Assembly: GCA_021613375.1 (NCBI GenBank)
Contig: CM038704.1
Location: 4,475,905-4,539,904 of the forward strand
Source: Megaleporinus macrocephalus
Lineage: Eukaryota > Chordata > Actinopteri > Characiformes > Anostomidae
Direction of reading: 5' to 3'
Length of the DNA: 64,000 nucleotides
The translations under genes and the position numbers were made by a program. The notes under the pieces are model-generated. The model was given only the letters and a program-made list of their open reading frames with translations. It was not told the DNA's origin and made no database searches. Shown one piece after another: positions 46,986 to 58,988 of this stretch. The stretch's first letter is position 1. The number at the start of each line of letters is the position of its first letter.

Positions 46986-47868
46986 TTCCAGGTGGTTGTT
47001 AGGTTGTTTCTTGTTTTTTTTTTATTGTTTATCTTCTATGGAATGTCTTAAGAGACGTCTCCTGCAATATAACCAAGCAACTTGTACCTAATGGCTAGAA
47101 ATCCAACGCAGGGTGGTCTCTGACTTTTGCCCACTGTATTCAGTCTCTTTGCTTACATAACTGGTTGCAGTGTATTGGGTCAGATATACACTGACATCTG
47201 GGAGAATTAATGGTTTCACACGAGCGATCAAGCCCTTCTTTAACTCCATAAAACTTTTTTTTTAACTTTTTTTTTCTTCTCGAGGATCAAAGAACATTTG
47301 ATCACCAATGATATGATAAAAGGAGAAAGTTCCCATCAAAGGGAAATGCTAAAAAAGTGAAAGTGGGCCACATTTTGACATCTGCTGTACGTATATATCG
47401 TCAAAGGGTTGTTGTTGTTTTTGTTTGTTTGTTTCCTTTTTTCTTTTCTGAATTAAATCTTCAATTTCTTCCCAAAAATGCTTTTAAATGCTTACAGAAA
47501 AAGAATAAACATAAAGCTTCAGGGTAGTTTACTCGCTGGAACAGCTGCGTTCTTAAATGTTGTCTATCCATCCTCATCAATTTCTTATGCAATCATGGTG
47601 CAACATGGTTCCACCTTTGGGGATGTGTCTAATTGCAGGCTTAATAACAGGAGCACAGCTCCACAACCCACTTGTGGAGCTGCTGGAGCAGTGGGACTGC
47701 TTCATTGTTAACCGTTAATGTGCTCCCTGATATTTTTCCCCCGCGGAGAGTAGAGCGTAACTGGAGACGGGAGACAGATACGGATTAGCCAGCACAGTTG
47801 TTTCAACAGCAAGTGCCTCGTGGCACATTCGGCTAAAGGCTGGAGACTGATGCCTTTGTGACTGGAGG
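46986..47868. other. Single-copy island; candidate regulatory DNA
   Basis: Non-repetitive except for a GTTT run near 47408-47435. 47.27-47.86 kb is complex, with TAAT, 'caattaat'-like and 'ttgatcaccaatgat' words. Short frames lack domains. Confidence 0.45.
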
Positions 47869-47876
47869 ATGGTGGC

Positions 47877-48274
47877 TAGGGCTGTGAATTGGCAAGAACC
47901 TGGCGATACAATACGTATCGTGATACAGTGGTCACGATTCAATATATATTCCGATATATTGAAATATACATATTATAGTGATATACTGCGATTTTTCAAA
48001 TCCTACTATTAAAACACACCACTGTATGAACAGGTTTGCCAATGCTTACAATAGCACTGCACCCTTGTGCTGCTTGTTAATGTTGGAGTGGAGCTGAAAA
48101 TGGATTACAACACTGCCATCTAGAGGTCAGAGGTTTAAATACAACACACAATGCTTCACTGTCTGTCAGGAATCTGTGTATCGATACTGTGTTTATTGAG
48201 AGTCGCTACAGTATCACCAAACCCAATACCCAATCACCCAATATTCAATATTTCAATATTTTCATACACCCCTA
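47877..48274 (+). mobile_element. hAT-type MITE (398 bp) with perfect 8-bp TSD
   Basis: Flanked by atggtggc at 47869-47876 and 48275-48282. It starts 'tagggctgtgaattgg' and ends '...catacacccctaa', with self-complementary 'atacgtatcg' near the left end. The same family (401 bp, opposite strand) lies at 61653-62053. No coding sequence. Confidence 0.9.
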
Positions 48275-48282
48275 ATGGTGGC

Positions 48283-48692
48283 TGTGGGGGCAGTACTGCT
48301 AGGCTACACCATCACAGTGATGTCCACTGAGTCAGAAGATCTGGTGTGTTTGCACCTCCAGACGCAACTACAGAAACAGCCGACCACTGCTGGACTATAA
48401 CATTGTGGTCATAACCTGGATCCCATTTAGCTGAGGCAATGAGTCAGAGATGGAAATTAAAATGAACCTCCCGCTGTTCCGTCCACTTCATGTAAGTCAT
48501 GGCCGGTCTGCTGGGGTTAGCGTTAGCCCAACGTGGACATAAGACTGACTACTGCACTTTCTCTCGTAGTAACAGCTTGGTCAACTACATCAGACAAGGC
48601 CGCAGGTCAGACGGTCAGACGGCCAAGTGTACGGGATGCACATACGAGACCAATTTGAGGAAGTTGGCTTCTTATTCAAATTTCCTGTTCCA
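48283..48692. other. Unique DNA, no gene recognised
   Basis: The 98-codon frame at 48499-48795 runs into the fold-back element and has no domain. Confidence 0.4.
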
Positions 48693-49737
48693 CCTTAAAT
48701 CATGCAGTAGTTCATCTAAATCTCTGTATACTTTATTACTCTGTTCTTTAATGATCAGGACCCCCACAGAACCACCACAGAGCAGATACTATTAGGGGGT
48801 GGGTCATTCTCAGCACTGCAGTGACACTGACGTGGTGCTGGTGTGAGTGGATCAGACACAGCAGTGCTGCTGCTGGAGTGTTTAAACACCTCAGTGTCAC
48901 TGCTGGACTGAGAATCACCCACCAACCAAAACTATCCAGACAGCAGTGTTCTGTGGGTGGCATCCTGTGTCCACTGATGAAGGACTAGAGGAACACAAAC
49001 TGTGCAGCAGCAGATGAGCTACTGTATCCGACTTTACATCTACAAGGTGGACCAGCAAGTAGCAGGAGTGTCTCATAGAGTGGACATTGAGTGGACACAG
49101 GGTTAAAGTAGGAATCGACAGATATATCAGTGTTTTGTAGCGCTGATTTAAAGACAGGCGCATCCGTGGGCAGACCTGTGTTATTGGTGCGGTGGAACGT
49201 GTAAAGGATCCTAAGCCAAAACTTTTGGAACTAAATAAATTAATAATTTCTAGTGAACAGTGAGGTTTTTAATGACGTGGTTACATGTTTCTAGTTCCGG
49301 CTGTAGACGTGAACCAGAGCGGATGTTTTTCTGCTTAGCTCCGGGGCTAAAGCTAACTGCTCTAGTGTAATACACACATTAGCATCGGGGCTAAAGCTAA
49401 CTGCTCTAGTGTAATACACACATTAAAACATTACAGTTACACAGAGAGTCTCTCCGGAGCAGACAGAGCTTCCCAGATATTACTCAGATATTACTCAGAT
49501 ATTACTCAGACATTACTCAGACATTACTCAGATATTACTCAGACATTACTCAGACATTACTCAGATATTACTCAGACATTACTTAGATACTACTCAGATA
49601 TAACTCAGATATTACTCAGACATTACTCAGCTTCCAGAACTTGAGATTAACAGAACTATAGAAAGAGTAAAGAGAGCCGAACAGAGCCGCTGTGTTAACA
49701 ACCAGTGCTGGTTTTCTCTCTCTCTCTTTCTCTTGCA

Positions 49738-51329
49738 CACATCTGAAATTGCCTACTTGTCTACTACTTAGTAGTAAATCAGTAGGCGGGCGCGGCTAGT
49801 ATGTCTAAATACTCAGTAGTGAAATCAGTAGGTGAGTGCGGCTAGTATGTCTGAATACTCAGTAGTAAATCAGTTGGCGAGTGCGGCTAGTATGTCTGAA
49901 TACTCAGTAGTAAATCAGTAGACGACCGCGGCTAGTATGTCTGAATACTCAGTAGTGAAATCAGTAGGCGAGCGCGGCTAGTATGTCTGAATACTCAGTA
50001 GTGAAATCAGTAGGCGAGCACGGCTAGTATGTCTGAATACTCAGTAGTAAATCAGTAGGCGAGCGCGGCAAGTATGTCTGAATGCTCAGTAGTAAATCAG
50101 TAGGCGAGCGCGGCTAGTATGTCTGAATACTCAGTAGTAAATCAGTAGGTGAGCGCGGCTAGTATGTCGGAATACTCAGTAGTAAATCAGTAGGCGAGCG
50201 CGGCTAGTATGTCTGAATACTCAGTAGTAAATCAGTAGGCGAGCGCGGCTAGTATGTCTGAATACTTAGTAGTAAATCAGTAGGCGAGCGCGGCTAGTAT
50301 GTCTGAATACTCAGTAGTGAAATCAGTAGGTGAGTGCGGCTAGTATGTCTGAATACTCAGTAGTGAAATCAGTAGGCGAGTGCGGCTAGTATGTCTGAAT
50401 ACTCAGTAGTAAATCAGTAGGCGAGCGTGGCTAGTATGTCTGAATACTCAGTAGTAAATCAGTAGGCGAGCGCGGCTAGTATGTCTGAATACTCAGTAGT
50501 GAATCAGTAGGCGAGCGCGGCTAGTATGTCTGAATACTCAGTAGTGAATCAGTAGGCGAGCGCGGCTAGTATGTCTGAATACTCAGTAGTAAATCAGAAG
50601 ACGAGCGCGGCTAGTATGTCTGAATACTCAGTAGTAAATCAGTAGGCGAGCGCGGCTAGTATGTCTGAATACTCGGTAGTAAATCAGAAGACGAGCGCGG
50701 CTAGTATGTCTGAATACTCAGTAGTGAAATCAGTAGTCGAGCGCGGCTAGTATGTCTGAATACTCGGTAGTAAATCAGAAGACGAGCGCGGCTAGTATGT
50801 CTGAATACTCAGTAGGTATAGAGTAGTAGTGGACGGTACCCGGATGACCTCTTGAATCAGCAGTCATGTTTATGTAGGTGAACACAGCACACTGCGCTAT
50901 CCCATGATTCACCTGGAGTCGTGGATGAATTCAGAGTGGAGTAAATAAACGGTGTAAAGCTGAACGTCGGCTGTGTGTACGTAGCTACGGCTACTGAACT
51001 GCCGCTACAGAAGTTAGCGCTACTGCTGAGATAAACAATGATTACATTCCTCCCGTTTCATCTTCTCTGATCTACAGCTCCACACCGTCTGATACATAAT
51101 CAGATAAAAACACAGATCAGAGTCACTAAAAGATCTAAATCTGTCAGTAAATGAGCTTTTAAATGAATAGCAGGACTTTTACGGTGGTGGTCTGACGTCT
51201 TGCATCACAGGTACTTTAGTACTGTGGCTACTAAAACTCACCTACTGACATTACCTACTAGTCTGCCGCTTGAGCAGTACGTACTGACTCTAATCTAGTA
51301 CCTACTGACTAGTAGGCGATTTCAGATGC

Positions 51330-51331
<2 letters not shown>
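49738..51331. mobile_element. TIR element nested inside the hAT, carrying the 45-bp array
   Basis: The left end is 'cacatctgaaattgccta' and the right end, reverse-complemented, is 'gcatctgaaatcgccta'. CT-repeat DNA lies on both sides (49717-49733 and 51331-51386), so it apparently inserted into a (CT)n tract. A short relative is at 22646-22960. No coding remnant. Confidence 0.7.
49770..50815. repeat. 45-46-bp minisatellite (about 23 units)
   Basis: Each unit carries 'aaatcagtaggcgagcg', 'cggctagtatgtctgaat' and 'actcagtagt'. Units are 45 bp ('agtaaatc') or 46 bp ('agtgaaatc'). The related element at 22646 has one unit only. Confidence 0.95.

Positions 51332-51386
<55 letters not shown>
51332..51386. 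repeat. (CT)n microsatellite
   Basis: Pure CT run next to the right end of the nested TIR element. Confidence 0.97.
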
Positions 51387-51389
<3 letters not shown>

Positions 51390-52065
51390 CGCCTCTTCCT
51401 CCTTAAAGAACCTCAGTTTTACTACAGTGTGATAAAAACCCGGGTGTGAAGTGAGGCTCTCTCTGTAACTGCAGTGAACATGTCTGCTGTGTGGACGTAT
51501 TTATCAGTGCTTCTTAATAACTGGTTAGTTTTGGGTATGAAGAGATGTATGTTACACTCTTTCAGCAGTAAGGTGGTCATGCTGTATTTTTGGGGGGGCA
51601 GATAAAATATTTAGTTTTTTTCTTGTTAAGTCAGTGTTCAGTAAATTATGTTAAGTTCAGAAATGTTGTGCATCCACTTGTTGTTATTGCTAGTGTGACA
51701 TTTTAGCAAATAAAGCAGAACTTCTAGATACCAGCCCTAAAAATCAGCAGCACATATCGGCCATCGGCTGACCCTGACCTCTTAACATCGGCGTCGGCTA
51801 TTGAAAAACCCATGTTGGTCAATCTCTAGTTTAAAGACTCCAGCAGCAGTGCTGAGAACGATCGACCAGCCAAATAGTACCTGCTCTGTGGTGGTCCTGT
51901 GGGGGTCCTGACCATTGAAGAACCAGAGAGTCCAGAGAATACAGAGAAACTGATGAACTACAGTCTGTAAGTGTAGCTTCTATATGGTCAGTGGAGCTGA
52001 TACAGTAGATAATGAGTGTAGATACAAGGAGGTGGTTATAATGTTATGGCTAAAGGCTGAACGGG

Positions 52066-52078
<13 letters not shown>

Positions 52079-52147
<69 letters not shown>
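52079..52147. repeat. (TA)n microsatellite
   Basis: About 34 TA units, interrupted on the right by the hAT element at 52148; TA resumes at 53099. Confidence 0.97.
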
Positions 52148-52151
<4 letters not shown>

Positions 52152-53098
52152 GATGGACTGATCAGCGTTTTTGATCACCTTTCAGCGCGATCGTCCGATA
52201 GTCGATACCGATCGAGGGCGGGGCTATTAGACACGGCAGGGTTACATATTATTAGCACAAGCAAGTCATGAAACATGATCTAAACTGGTTTATTACCATT
52301 TTAACGAGCTCATATGAAACAGTATAATATTTTAACTAAATTAGAAGCTGGTCTATGTGGGAGTAAACCGCTTGATACAGCTCCGGAAGAGCCACATCTG
52401 AAAAGTATCTCTACTAGGAACAGCAGAGCGTGGATCCAGGTGGAACATTAAGCAGCAGAATGAACGTCTTCTACAGCCGAGAAGAGCTGCTTATCTAGAA
52501 CTATAAACTCAGTCACTCTGGCTGTGGTTCTTTAGCTCTCTGGCTGTTTCTGCTGCTGTTCTGTTTGTACCGGTCAGATCTGGTCTGTAGGTGTTCTGGG
52601 TTGTTTGTTTTGTGCTAGCTGTGTGTTCTAGCTCTGCTGTTTACTGATACTCACTGTGTTCAGCTGTGTGGTGTCTCTGAAGTGTGTATCAGATTAGTGT
52701 GTTAAATGTCTTTGTCTTGGTTCCCTTGAGAGACGCTGATGTTACTAATTTTACTGATGTTATAAACTGTCCTGGATGAGTCTGAGTCACATACGGTAAC
52801 AAACTGACAGATGGACGATGTTTTCTTTCCACACATGCGGTGAACACTTAAACTGTTCTCACGAGGCCACTGCATTAGTCAGTCTGACGAAAACGAAACG
52901 GTATGTGTTTCCACCTAGTGGTTCAGATAGGAATTGGGACCTGGCTCCTCTTCCTGGATGAAACGCTATAAATACAGAAATTAGGCTCATTTGTTTAACG
53001 CCATCGATCGGCTCTCGAGATTGGCCGATCGCCGATCACATATTTTGATTAAAAATCGGCCAATACCGATACATGGACGATCGATCCTTCCATCTCTA
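52148..53098. mobile_element. hAT-type element (951 bp) inserted in a TA microsatellite
   Basis: Left end 'tagagatggactgatcag'; right end reverse-complemented 'tagagatggaaggatcga'. Both flanks are TA repeats, so the 8-bp duplication (atatatat) cannot be distinguished from the microsatellite. Subterminal 'cgatcg' and 'gccgat' words occur at both ends. No coding remnant. Confidence 0.8.
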
Positions 53099-53109
53099 AT
53101 ATATATATA

Positions 53110-53627
53110 TACTACCGCTCAAAAGTTTGGGATCACAGTGAAATGTTCTTGTTTTAATGGAGTATCTTCTTCCTTAACACAACAATGAACTGACGGGTCT
53201 CTAAAGAAAGTTGTTTCTTTCTGGTCATTGTGAGTCGGTCAGCAAGCCATCAACTGCTGATCTTCAGATACTAAACTAACCTAGAATGTTGTTCCCTTTT
53301 ATACTCACTTATTAGTAGAATGTTTTTCAGCTGTTCCTCACAATTGAGCAAGAGTGTCCTAACAACCAATTAGTCCAATAACATCCTTAACTTGGATTGG
53401 TGGTCGTACCAGGAGATTTAGACAGAGGACTGAGAATTGCTGATAATAGGACTATATGCAAAATAAGCCTTTATACAAAAATAGACTTTAATACAAACAT
53501 TTTTATTCTTTTAAAAATCATCTGATACGCTTACATTAATTATGAAATGGACAATATTGTTTGTGAATTGCATGAAAATTGCATGAAATGAAATTCTAAC
53601 GTGATCCCAAACTTTAGAGCGGTAGTA
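53110..53627 (-). mobile_element. Tc1-like MITE, copy 3 (518 bp, minus strand)
   Basis: Starts 'tactaccgctcaaaag' and ends 'agagcggtagta', with TA repeats on both sides. On the minus strand the ATG at 53228 opens the same short transposase-start frame as in the copies at 20.2, 38.3 and 59.7 kb. Confidence 0.88.
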
Positions 53628-53644
53628 TATATATATATATATCA

Positions 53645-54504
53645 GTTCTAGTGTGTTGTTCACAGTGAGAGGTAACCTGTTGTAACCTGATTAGTATCAG
53701 GCTTTTTCTCCTGTGTTAAACAGACAACCCTGATTGTGTCTAGATTAAAGTCTATTTCAGATTCTGCACCAGGCGTCGGTTCTCAGCGAGTGGAACCCGA
53801 GACGTTGGAGTGTTGGAATTAGGCTGCGCTCTCTCCTCTAAGTTTTTGCTGGCTGAGTGCGCTGGAGAGCCCTTCATTGCGCATATAAAAGCTTGAAGGT
53901 CTCCAGTGAAAACTCCAGGCCTCTTGAGCGAGCTGATATAAAAGTTTCAAGAGGTCCAAAGGCTGCGTACATGCTTATCATTACACAGATGGCAATGTGG
54001 CCCCTGTTACTCTTAAGACACGACATTATTTTCAACTCTCCAATAATATTTCCTGAGCGCCCGGGGCAAATCACAAAATAATCATTTCCCAACGCCTCAT
54101 GTGCAGGGAGAGGAGGGGAGGGGGGCGGGGTAGGCCACGCTCGCTCTCTGAATTTCAAAATGTTTGAAATGATATTACGGTGCTGGACTGGAGTTGTTAT
54201 CATTCCACCTGGTCGGAAAAGTTGCCCACAGTTAGGTATGCTAAGAGCGCAGCGGGAGCGTGTTGTAGCCGTGGGTTTCCTCTGGGGCCCGGCGTCCTGA
54301 AATAAACACTCCATTTATATTTGAGCACGGTTTGAATCCCGCGTGCCGAGTGGCTGGCCGGGTAGATTTGTTCAGTCAGGCCTGCACTGGCGACAGAAGC
54401 GTCTAGCACTGCGTTACTAGAACAGTGTTCTACTGTAGGTGTGGTATTAATGTAGGATTATGGACTAACTCTCCTGTTCAGGTCCAACTGTGGACATCCT
54501 AGTG
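53645..54504. other. Single-copy island; candidate regulatory DNA
   Basis: 53.84-54.42 kb is complex and non-repetitive ('gagcgagctgatataaaa', 'tttcctgagcgcccgg'), with a G-rich run near 54110-54130. Overlapping frames on both strands (53857-54081, 53874-54314) have no domain. Confidence 0.45.
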
Positions 54505-54612
54505 TCCTACTGTGAAACACCCACATACACACACACTGGGGAGCAGTAAACACTCACATACACACCCACACTAGTGAACACACACTAGGGGGCAGTGAAA
54601 TACCCATATACA
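54505..54612 (-). repeat. Short SINE-tail repeat fragment
   Basis: Two to three units of 'cactagtgaacacacacta' plus 'ggggcagtgaaatac', as in the arrays at 12.6 and 23 kb. Confidence 0.8.
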
Positions 54613-54614
54613 GA

Positions 54615-55625
54615 CTCCTTTAGAGGGCGGTGGTGAATGATGTGTGTTTATTTGATGTTTGTTAATAACTCCTTTAGAGGGCGGTGGTGAGTGATGTGTG
54701 TTTATTTGATGTTTGTTAATAACTCCTTTAGAGGGCGGTGGTGAGTGATGTTTGTTTATTTGATGTTTGTTAATAACTCCTTTAGAGGGCGGTGGTGAGT
54801 GATGTTTGTTTATTTGATGTTTGTTAATAACTCCTTTAGATGGCGGTGGTGAGTGATGTGTGTTTATTTGATGTTTGTTAATAACTCCTTTAGAGGGCGG
54901 TGGTGAGTTATGTTTGTTTATTTGATGTTTGTTAATAACTCCTTTAGAGGGCGGTGGTGAGTGATGTTTGTTTATTTGATGTTTGTTAATAACTCCTTTA
55001 GAGGGCGGTGGTGAGTGATGTTTGTATATTTGATGTTTGTTAATAACTCATTTAGAGGGCGGTGGTGAGTGATGTGTGTTTATTTGATGTTTGTTAATAA
55101 CTCCTTTAGAGGGCGGTGGTGAGTGATGTTTGTATATTTGATGTTTGTTAATAACTCATTTAGAGGGCGGTGGTGAGTGATGTTTGTTTATTTGATGTTT
55201 GTTAATAACTCCTTTAGAGGGCGGTGGTGAGTGATGTTTGTATATTTGATGTTTGTTAATAACTCATTTAGAGGGCGGTGGTGAGTGATGTTTGTTTATT
55301 TGATGTTTGTTAATGACTCCTTTAGAGGGCGGTGGTGAGTGATGTGTGTTTATTTGGTGTTTGTTAATAACTCCTTTAGAGGGCGGTGGTGAGTGATGTT
55401 TGTTTATTTGATGTTTGTTAATAACTCCTTTAGAGGGCGGTGGTGAGTGATGTGTGTTTATTTGATGTTTGTTAATAACTCCTTTAGAGGGCGGTGGTGA
55501 GTGATGTTTGTTTATTTGATGTTTGTTAATAACTCCTTTAGAGGGCGGTGGTGAGTGATGTGTGTTTATTTGATGTTTGTTAATAACTCCTTTAGAGGGC
55601 GGTGGTGAGTGAGTTAACTCCTTTA
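54615..55625. repeat. 54-bp minisatellite (about 18-19 units)
   Basis: The unit holds 'aactcctttagagggcgg', 'tggtgagtgatg' and 'tttgatgtttgttaat'. Units are nearly identical. A linked variant pair ('tgtatatttga' followed by 'aactcattt') recurs near 55.02, 55.13 and 55.23 kb, evidence for block duplication. Confidence 0.96.
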
Positions 55626-55629
55626 GAGC

Positions 55630-56350
55630 GGGAAACCTAGTGTAATGTAGATACTGTTCTTATTTGTAAGTCATGCCGAAGTGATATTTAGAAAAGTGAT
55701 GCCTCTAGGGCGGCTAAATAATGGACAGGTGCTTGGATGGAAGTAGGCCACTGTCTTGCTGAGGAGCAGGAGTGTATGTATGTGTGTGAGAGAGGCCGAT
55801 ACAGAGAAAAGCAGTGATTCTATATATATAGTCTGCCCTTTGGAAGCTACTGTACAATTAGGAACACATGCGGCACGCCGCAGACACAGCAGAGCCGTAC
55901 TCGGCTTTGTAACTGTAACAATAACATTATCGGAGGATATTTACTCAAGGAAATTGCAGCCCGAGAGCCGAGCCTTGTTATACACGCCGCAACAATAGTC
56001 ATTTTTTGCTTAATGGAGGTCTCCCAAAGTGCTCCGTTAAACACAACGTATTGTATTTCCAAAGGTCTTGCAACACAGCTAACAAGGAGCGGAGGAGTCG
56101 GAGAAAGCCTGTGCGGTGCATTAGTATGGGCGAAAGGGCAGCGCTCTCTTGTACACTTGTCTCTCCGGAACAAGGCAGCCTCTTTTAGGAAGTCTCTCAT
56201 CAGAAGTCAGCCTGCTTTTTAGCTGGACCCTCGCACAGCAGCTCCTGACTCCTGTTTTGTGGAGGATTCTGGGGGAGTCCTGAAGGGGAGTGCTTCTCCT
56301 AAACGATGCTAAATACAAGCCGGTATTCACCGTATTTGGCCACACCCACT
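55630..56350. other. Single-copy island; candidate regulatory DNA
   Basis: Non-repetitive and complex ('ataacattatcggaggata', 'gctaacaaggagcggagg'). Overlapping frames on both strands (55756-56345) carry no domain. Confidence 0.45.
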
Positions 56351-56479
56351 TTCAAGCCTGTGTTTCTTCTGCCTTTGTGTTAGAACTTCCGCTCAGATAA
56401 CCAAAATGAATACAGTTACGTGGGAGGAGACCAGAGAGACAGTAAGAAGTTCTAATGGGACAACACTGTCTCCTCCGAG

Positions 56480-56651
56480 GTTAATAACACAGTGGGTGGG
56501 TGATATGAGAAGGTGGTCTGAGGTTAATAACACAGTGGGTGGGTGATATGAGAAGGTGGTCTGAGGTTAATAACACAGTGGGTGGGTGATATGAGAAGGT
56601 GGTCTGAGGTTAATAACACAGTGGGTGGGTGATATGAGAAGGTGGTCTGAG
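56480..56651 (+). repeat. 43-bp tandem repeat (4 units) spanning a splice acceptor
   Basis: Units start at 56480, 56523, 56566 and 56609 ('gttaataacacagtgggtgg...'). Each holds AACACAG followed by TGGGTGGGTG, the acceptor and first codons of the exon that follows. Confidence 0.9.
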
Positions 56652-56789
56652 GTTACTTATGGAGACATGTTTAATTACTCTGTACTCTCGGAAGGTGTAG
56701 ACGGTTCAGCAATGAAAAACTATAAAAGTACTGAAGCGTATCAGTACCTGCACAGTGGGAAGGTGGGCGTGTCCTCCTACACACAGACG
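56622..56789 (+). pseudogene. Exon of a fish transposon-associated protein (SWIM/YqaJ-like family), copy B
   Basis: AG acceptor at 56620-56621 and GTGAGT donor at 56790-56795, 56 codons, phase 0. The translation contains RWSEVTYGDMFNY and MKNYKSTEAYQYL, with two substitutions relative to copy A (D to E, V to A). The frame is intact in both copies despite its repeat context, so either the copies are young or the frame was retained for some time. No neighbouring exon was recognised. Confidence 0.5.
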
Positions 56790-57004
56790 GTGAGTTTATA
56801 TTTCTGAAAGCCGGTTAAACCCAAGTCCAGCCAGCTGCCCGAGCCACTCTGCGTGGGTGTTAGTTACAGTCCAGATAGCCTAGCGTGGTGGACACTGATC
56901 AGAAAACAGTTACTTAACTGATAGACTTATCAAAAGCATCTAAATTGAGGAATTGATGTATGCCTCAATGAGGAAATACATTCATTGCAAAGATGCAGGT
57001 GTCA

Positions 57005-57445
57005 CTAATAGGCAGACCACGGTCCGGATCCGTACCCAGACGTTGTCCAATGCGGAGCCAAACTGATAATCTATTGAGAATGATTTAATTTAGACAGTGT
57101 TTATTTTAAGAGGTGGAGCTTTTCTTGTCTTTATGGTATACGGTCTTTACGGCTTCGTGAACTCAGAGACCAGTCGCATGCACTGTAAGATCACTGAGGT
57201 GCTCCTCAGCCAATCAGATCTGTTCAGATTGGGGCGTGCAGTGCGCACACAGGTGAGGTATGAAGTGAGGAGCAGCAGGAGGAGACTAAAGCGAGTCAGA
57301 AAGAATAACCAGCTCTAAAAACAGAAAAGTGAACAGAAAGAAACTGAGTGTTTAACAGGAACGTTTCTGGAATGGACCTGCTCGTCTAGTTCTGGAGAAT
57401 ACCGCTCTGTACAACCAACATGTTAATCTGTGAAGCTGAGTTAAC
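57005..57445 (+). repeat. Dispersed repeat family A, copy 2 (unexpanded)
   Basis: Contains 'gaccacggtccggatccg', 'gacagtgtttattttaagag', 'gtggagcttttcttgtcttt', 'agccaatcagatctg' and 'tggacctgctcgtctagttc'. Copy 3 at 63376-63808 is its inverted partner over nearly the whole length. Confidence 0.8.
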
Positions 57446-58490
57446 AAGAATATGCACAATTTATTTACTTTTTCTATAAATAATCACTTTAAGATGCTCT
57501 TTTTTTTAAAGCGTTCTGTTTTTTTTTAAAAATGTAGCTTTTATTTTAATTCAGCAGGGTCACTTCTGAGCCAGGTGGTGCTCCAACTTCACTTCTTAAA
57601 CTCGTCTTTCAGCACAATCAGATCAAAACAGCTTCATAGTTCTAAACATTATATATTCAGTTAGGTGCGCCCAAACTTTTGACTTTGCAGGTGACCAGCC
57701 GTGCGGGTTGTTCTAGCCGGACTGGCTGTCACAGCAGCAATGAATCTCCAAAATAGAGAAAATGCTAATTGACTTTAAGCACCTTTTAACCTTTTACCCT
57801 TTCGTCCCTCGCTGGCTATAAATAAACCCATGAAAGAGAAGCTGCCTGACAGCGGCGTGAGCCTGCATTAATATTACTGTTTACGGTCGGCCAGTGAGCC
57901 AGTTTGCTGTATTAGCTCCTTGGCTAGGAGCAGCTGCACGCTGGTCAGCCCACTACTGCACAGCATGCAGGTTATCTGCAGTTTTCTACAGCAGGTCAGG
58001 GCCGTCGCAGGTTTATTACTATCTGTTAAAGCTATGTTTGCTTTCGTGATTTACTAGAGTGACCACAAACACCAACCCGGATTGGGGCAATATCACTAAG
58101 TCACGTTTTGTATAGTCCTTTATATGTTTCAGTTATAACTATATTTATATATTCTAGCCTATTTGTACTTTAATGTTGTCTATATATTGTATGTTTGCAC
58201 TGTTTTTACTACTATATATAATGCTGCCCTGCTGTAGAGTTGCATATTATGTCCTGATATGATGTGCAAATGACAAAGAAACTTGACTATGCTATGTTAA
58301 TATCCAAGCAGACACTTCTTAAGCTAGACAAACAACAGATGCCTTCATTTTCATTGGCCAGATTATCGTATTCTTTCTATTCGACTTTTCGCTTCAACAA
58401 TAAACCTTTTTTTTTTAAAAAGTGGGCTCTTGTGGGCGTATAGGTCACTAGCCCCTTTATTTGACACAGACACGTACGCAGGGGTGGAGC
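57446..58490. other. Single-copy DNA; possible LINE/SINE tail near 58.2 kb
   Basis: 57.68-58.05 kb is a complex, non-repetitive block. 58.19-58.30 kb ('gtgcaaatgacaaagaaact') resembles the 3' end of a fish L2/CR1-type retroposon; this is from memory and weak. No gene. Confidence 0.4.
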
Positions 58491-58988
58491 TAGGGCTGTA
58501 CACAATACACAATAATATCGCCAACATTTTTGAATATGGTGAACGATATTATACCCTGAAATATCGTGCCATATCACCCATCACTAATTATCACATCAGG
58601 TACTACTTTTACTGTTTTAGATAAAGAAAAATTCACATTTCCCATTATATATCTACTAGAGACAGATCTTATCTGTCCAGTATCATTCACTTTACTCCAG
58701 TCCTGGATATATGGAGATATTTGTAGTGCATTATTTAGTATCGTGACATTCTGGATCATTGACTTCTGTTACAATCTGATGAAAATTCTTGTATTTTTTA
58801 ATATCTCAGTTAGGAGTGTGCCATATCATATCGTATGCAGTAATAAAATTAAATTTTCATTTTGTTGCAGTAGTGTATTCTTGTATTTTTTTTTTTTTAA
58901 TGTTTAGTCATATCGCCAAGAGTATCGTTATCACAAAAATATTATAAATTATCGTGATATTATTGTAGGGCCATATCGCCCACCCCTA
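58491..58988. mobile_element. hAT-type MITE (498 bp) with perfect 8-bp TSD
   Basis: Flanked by ggtggagc at 58483-58490 and 58989-58996. Left end 'tagggctgtacacaatac'; right end reverse-complemented 'taggggtgggcgatatgg'. Inner 'caataatatcgcc' and 'ggcgatatggcc' words pair. The 113-codon frame at 58566-58907 lies inside it; it is AT-rich and shows no transposase motif. Confidence 0.92.

Larger units (their letters stand above)
49109..51828. mobile_element. hAT-type element (2720 bp) nested in the fold-back element
   Basis: Target copies are gttaaag (49102-49108, one base lost) and gtttaaag (51829-51836). The ends are imperfect inverted repeats: left 'taggaatcgacagatat', and right reverse-complemented 'tagagattgaccaacat'. 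No transposase is visible. Much of its length is a further nested element and its array. Confidence 0.75.
48693..52045. mobile_element. Fold-back transposon, split by a 2.7-kb hAT insertion
   Basis: The left part (48693-49108) and right part (51829-52045) are joined conceptually at a GTTTAAAG target. The arms are inverted: 'ggacccccacagaaccacca' (left) against 'tggtggtcctgtgggggtcc' (right), and 'cattctcagcactgcagtg' against 'gcagtgctgagaacg'. It ends 'ggtggttataatgttatggc'. A deleted relative is at 6165-6395. I recognise this as an abundant fish repeat, but cannot name its superfamily. Confidence 0.8.
56351..56931 (+). mobile_element. Transposon-derived repeat with exon, copy B
   Basis: Plus-strand counterpart of 7711-8292, with the same four 43-bp units and the same exon. 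Confidence 0.7.

Noticed and set aside
58566..58907. 113-codon plus-strand frame inside a hAT-type MITE
   Set aside because: AT-rich, no transposase motif, and the element is only 498 bp; most likely chance.
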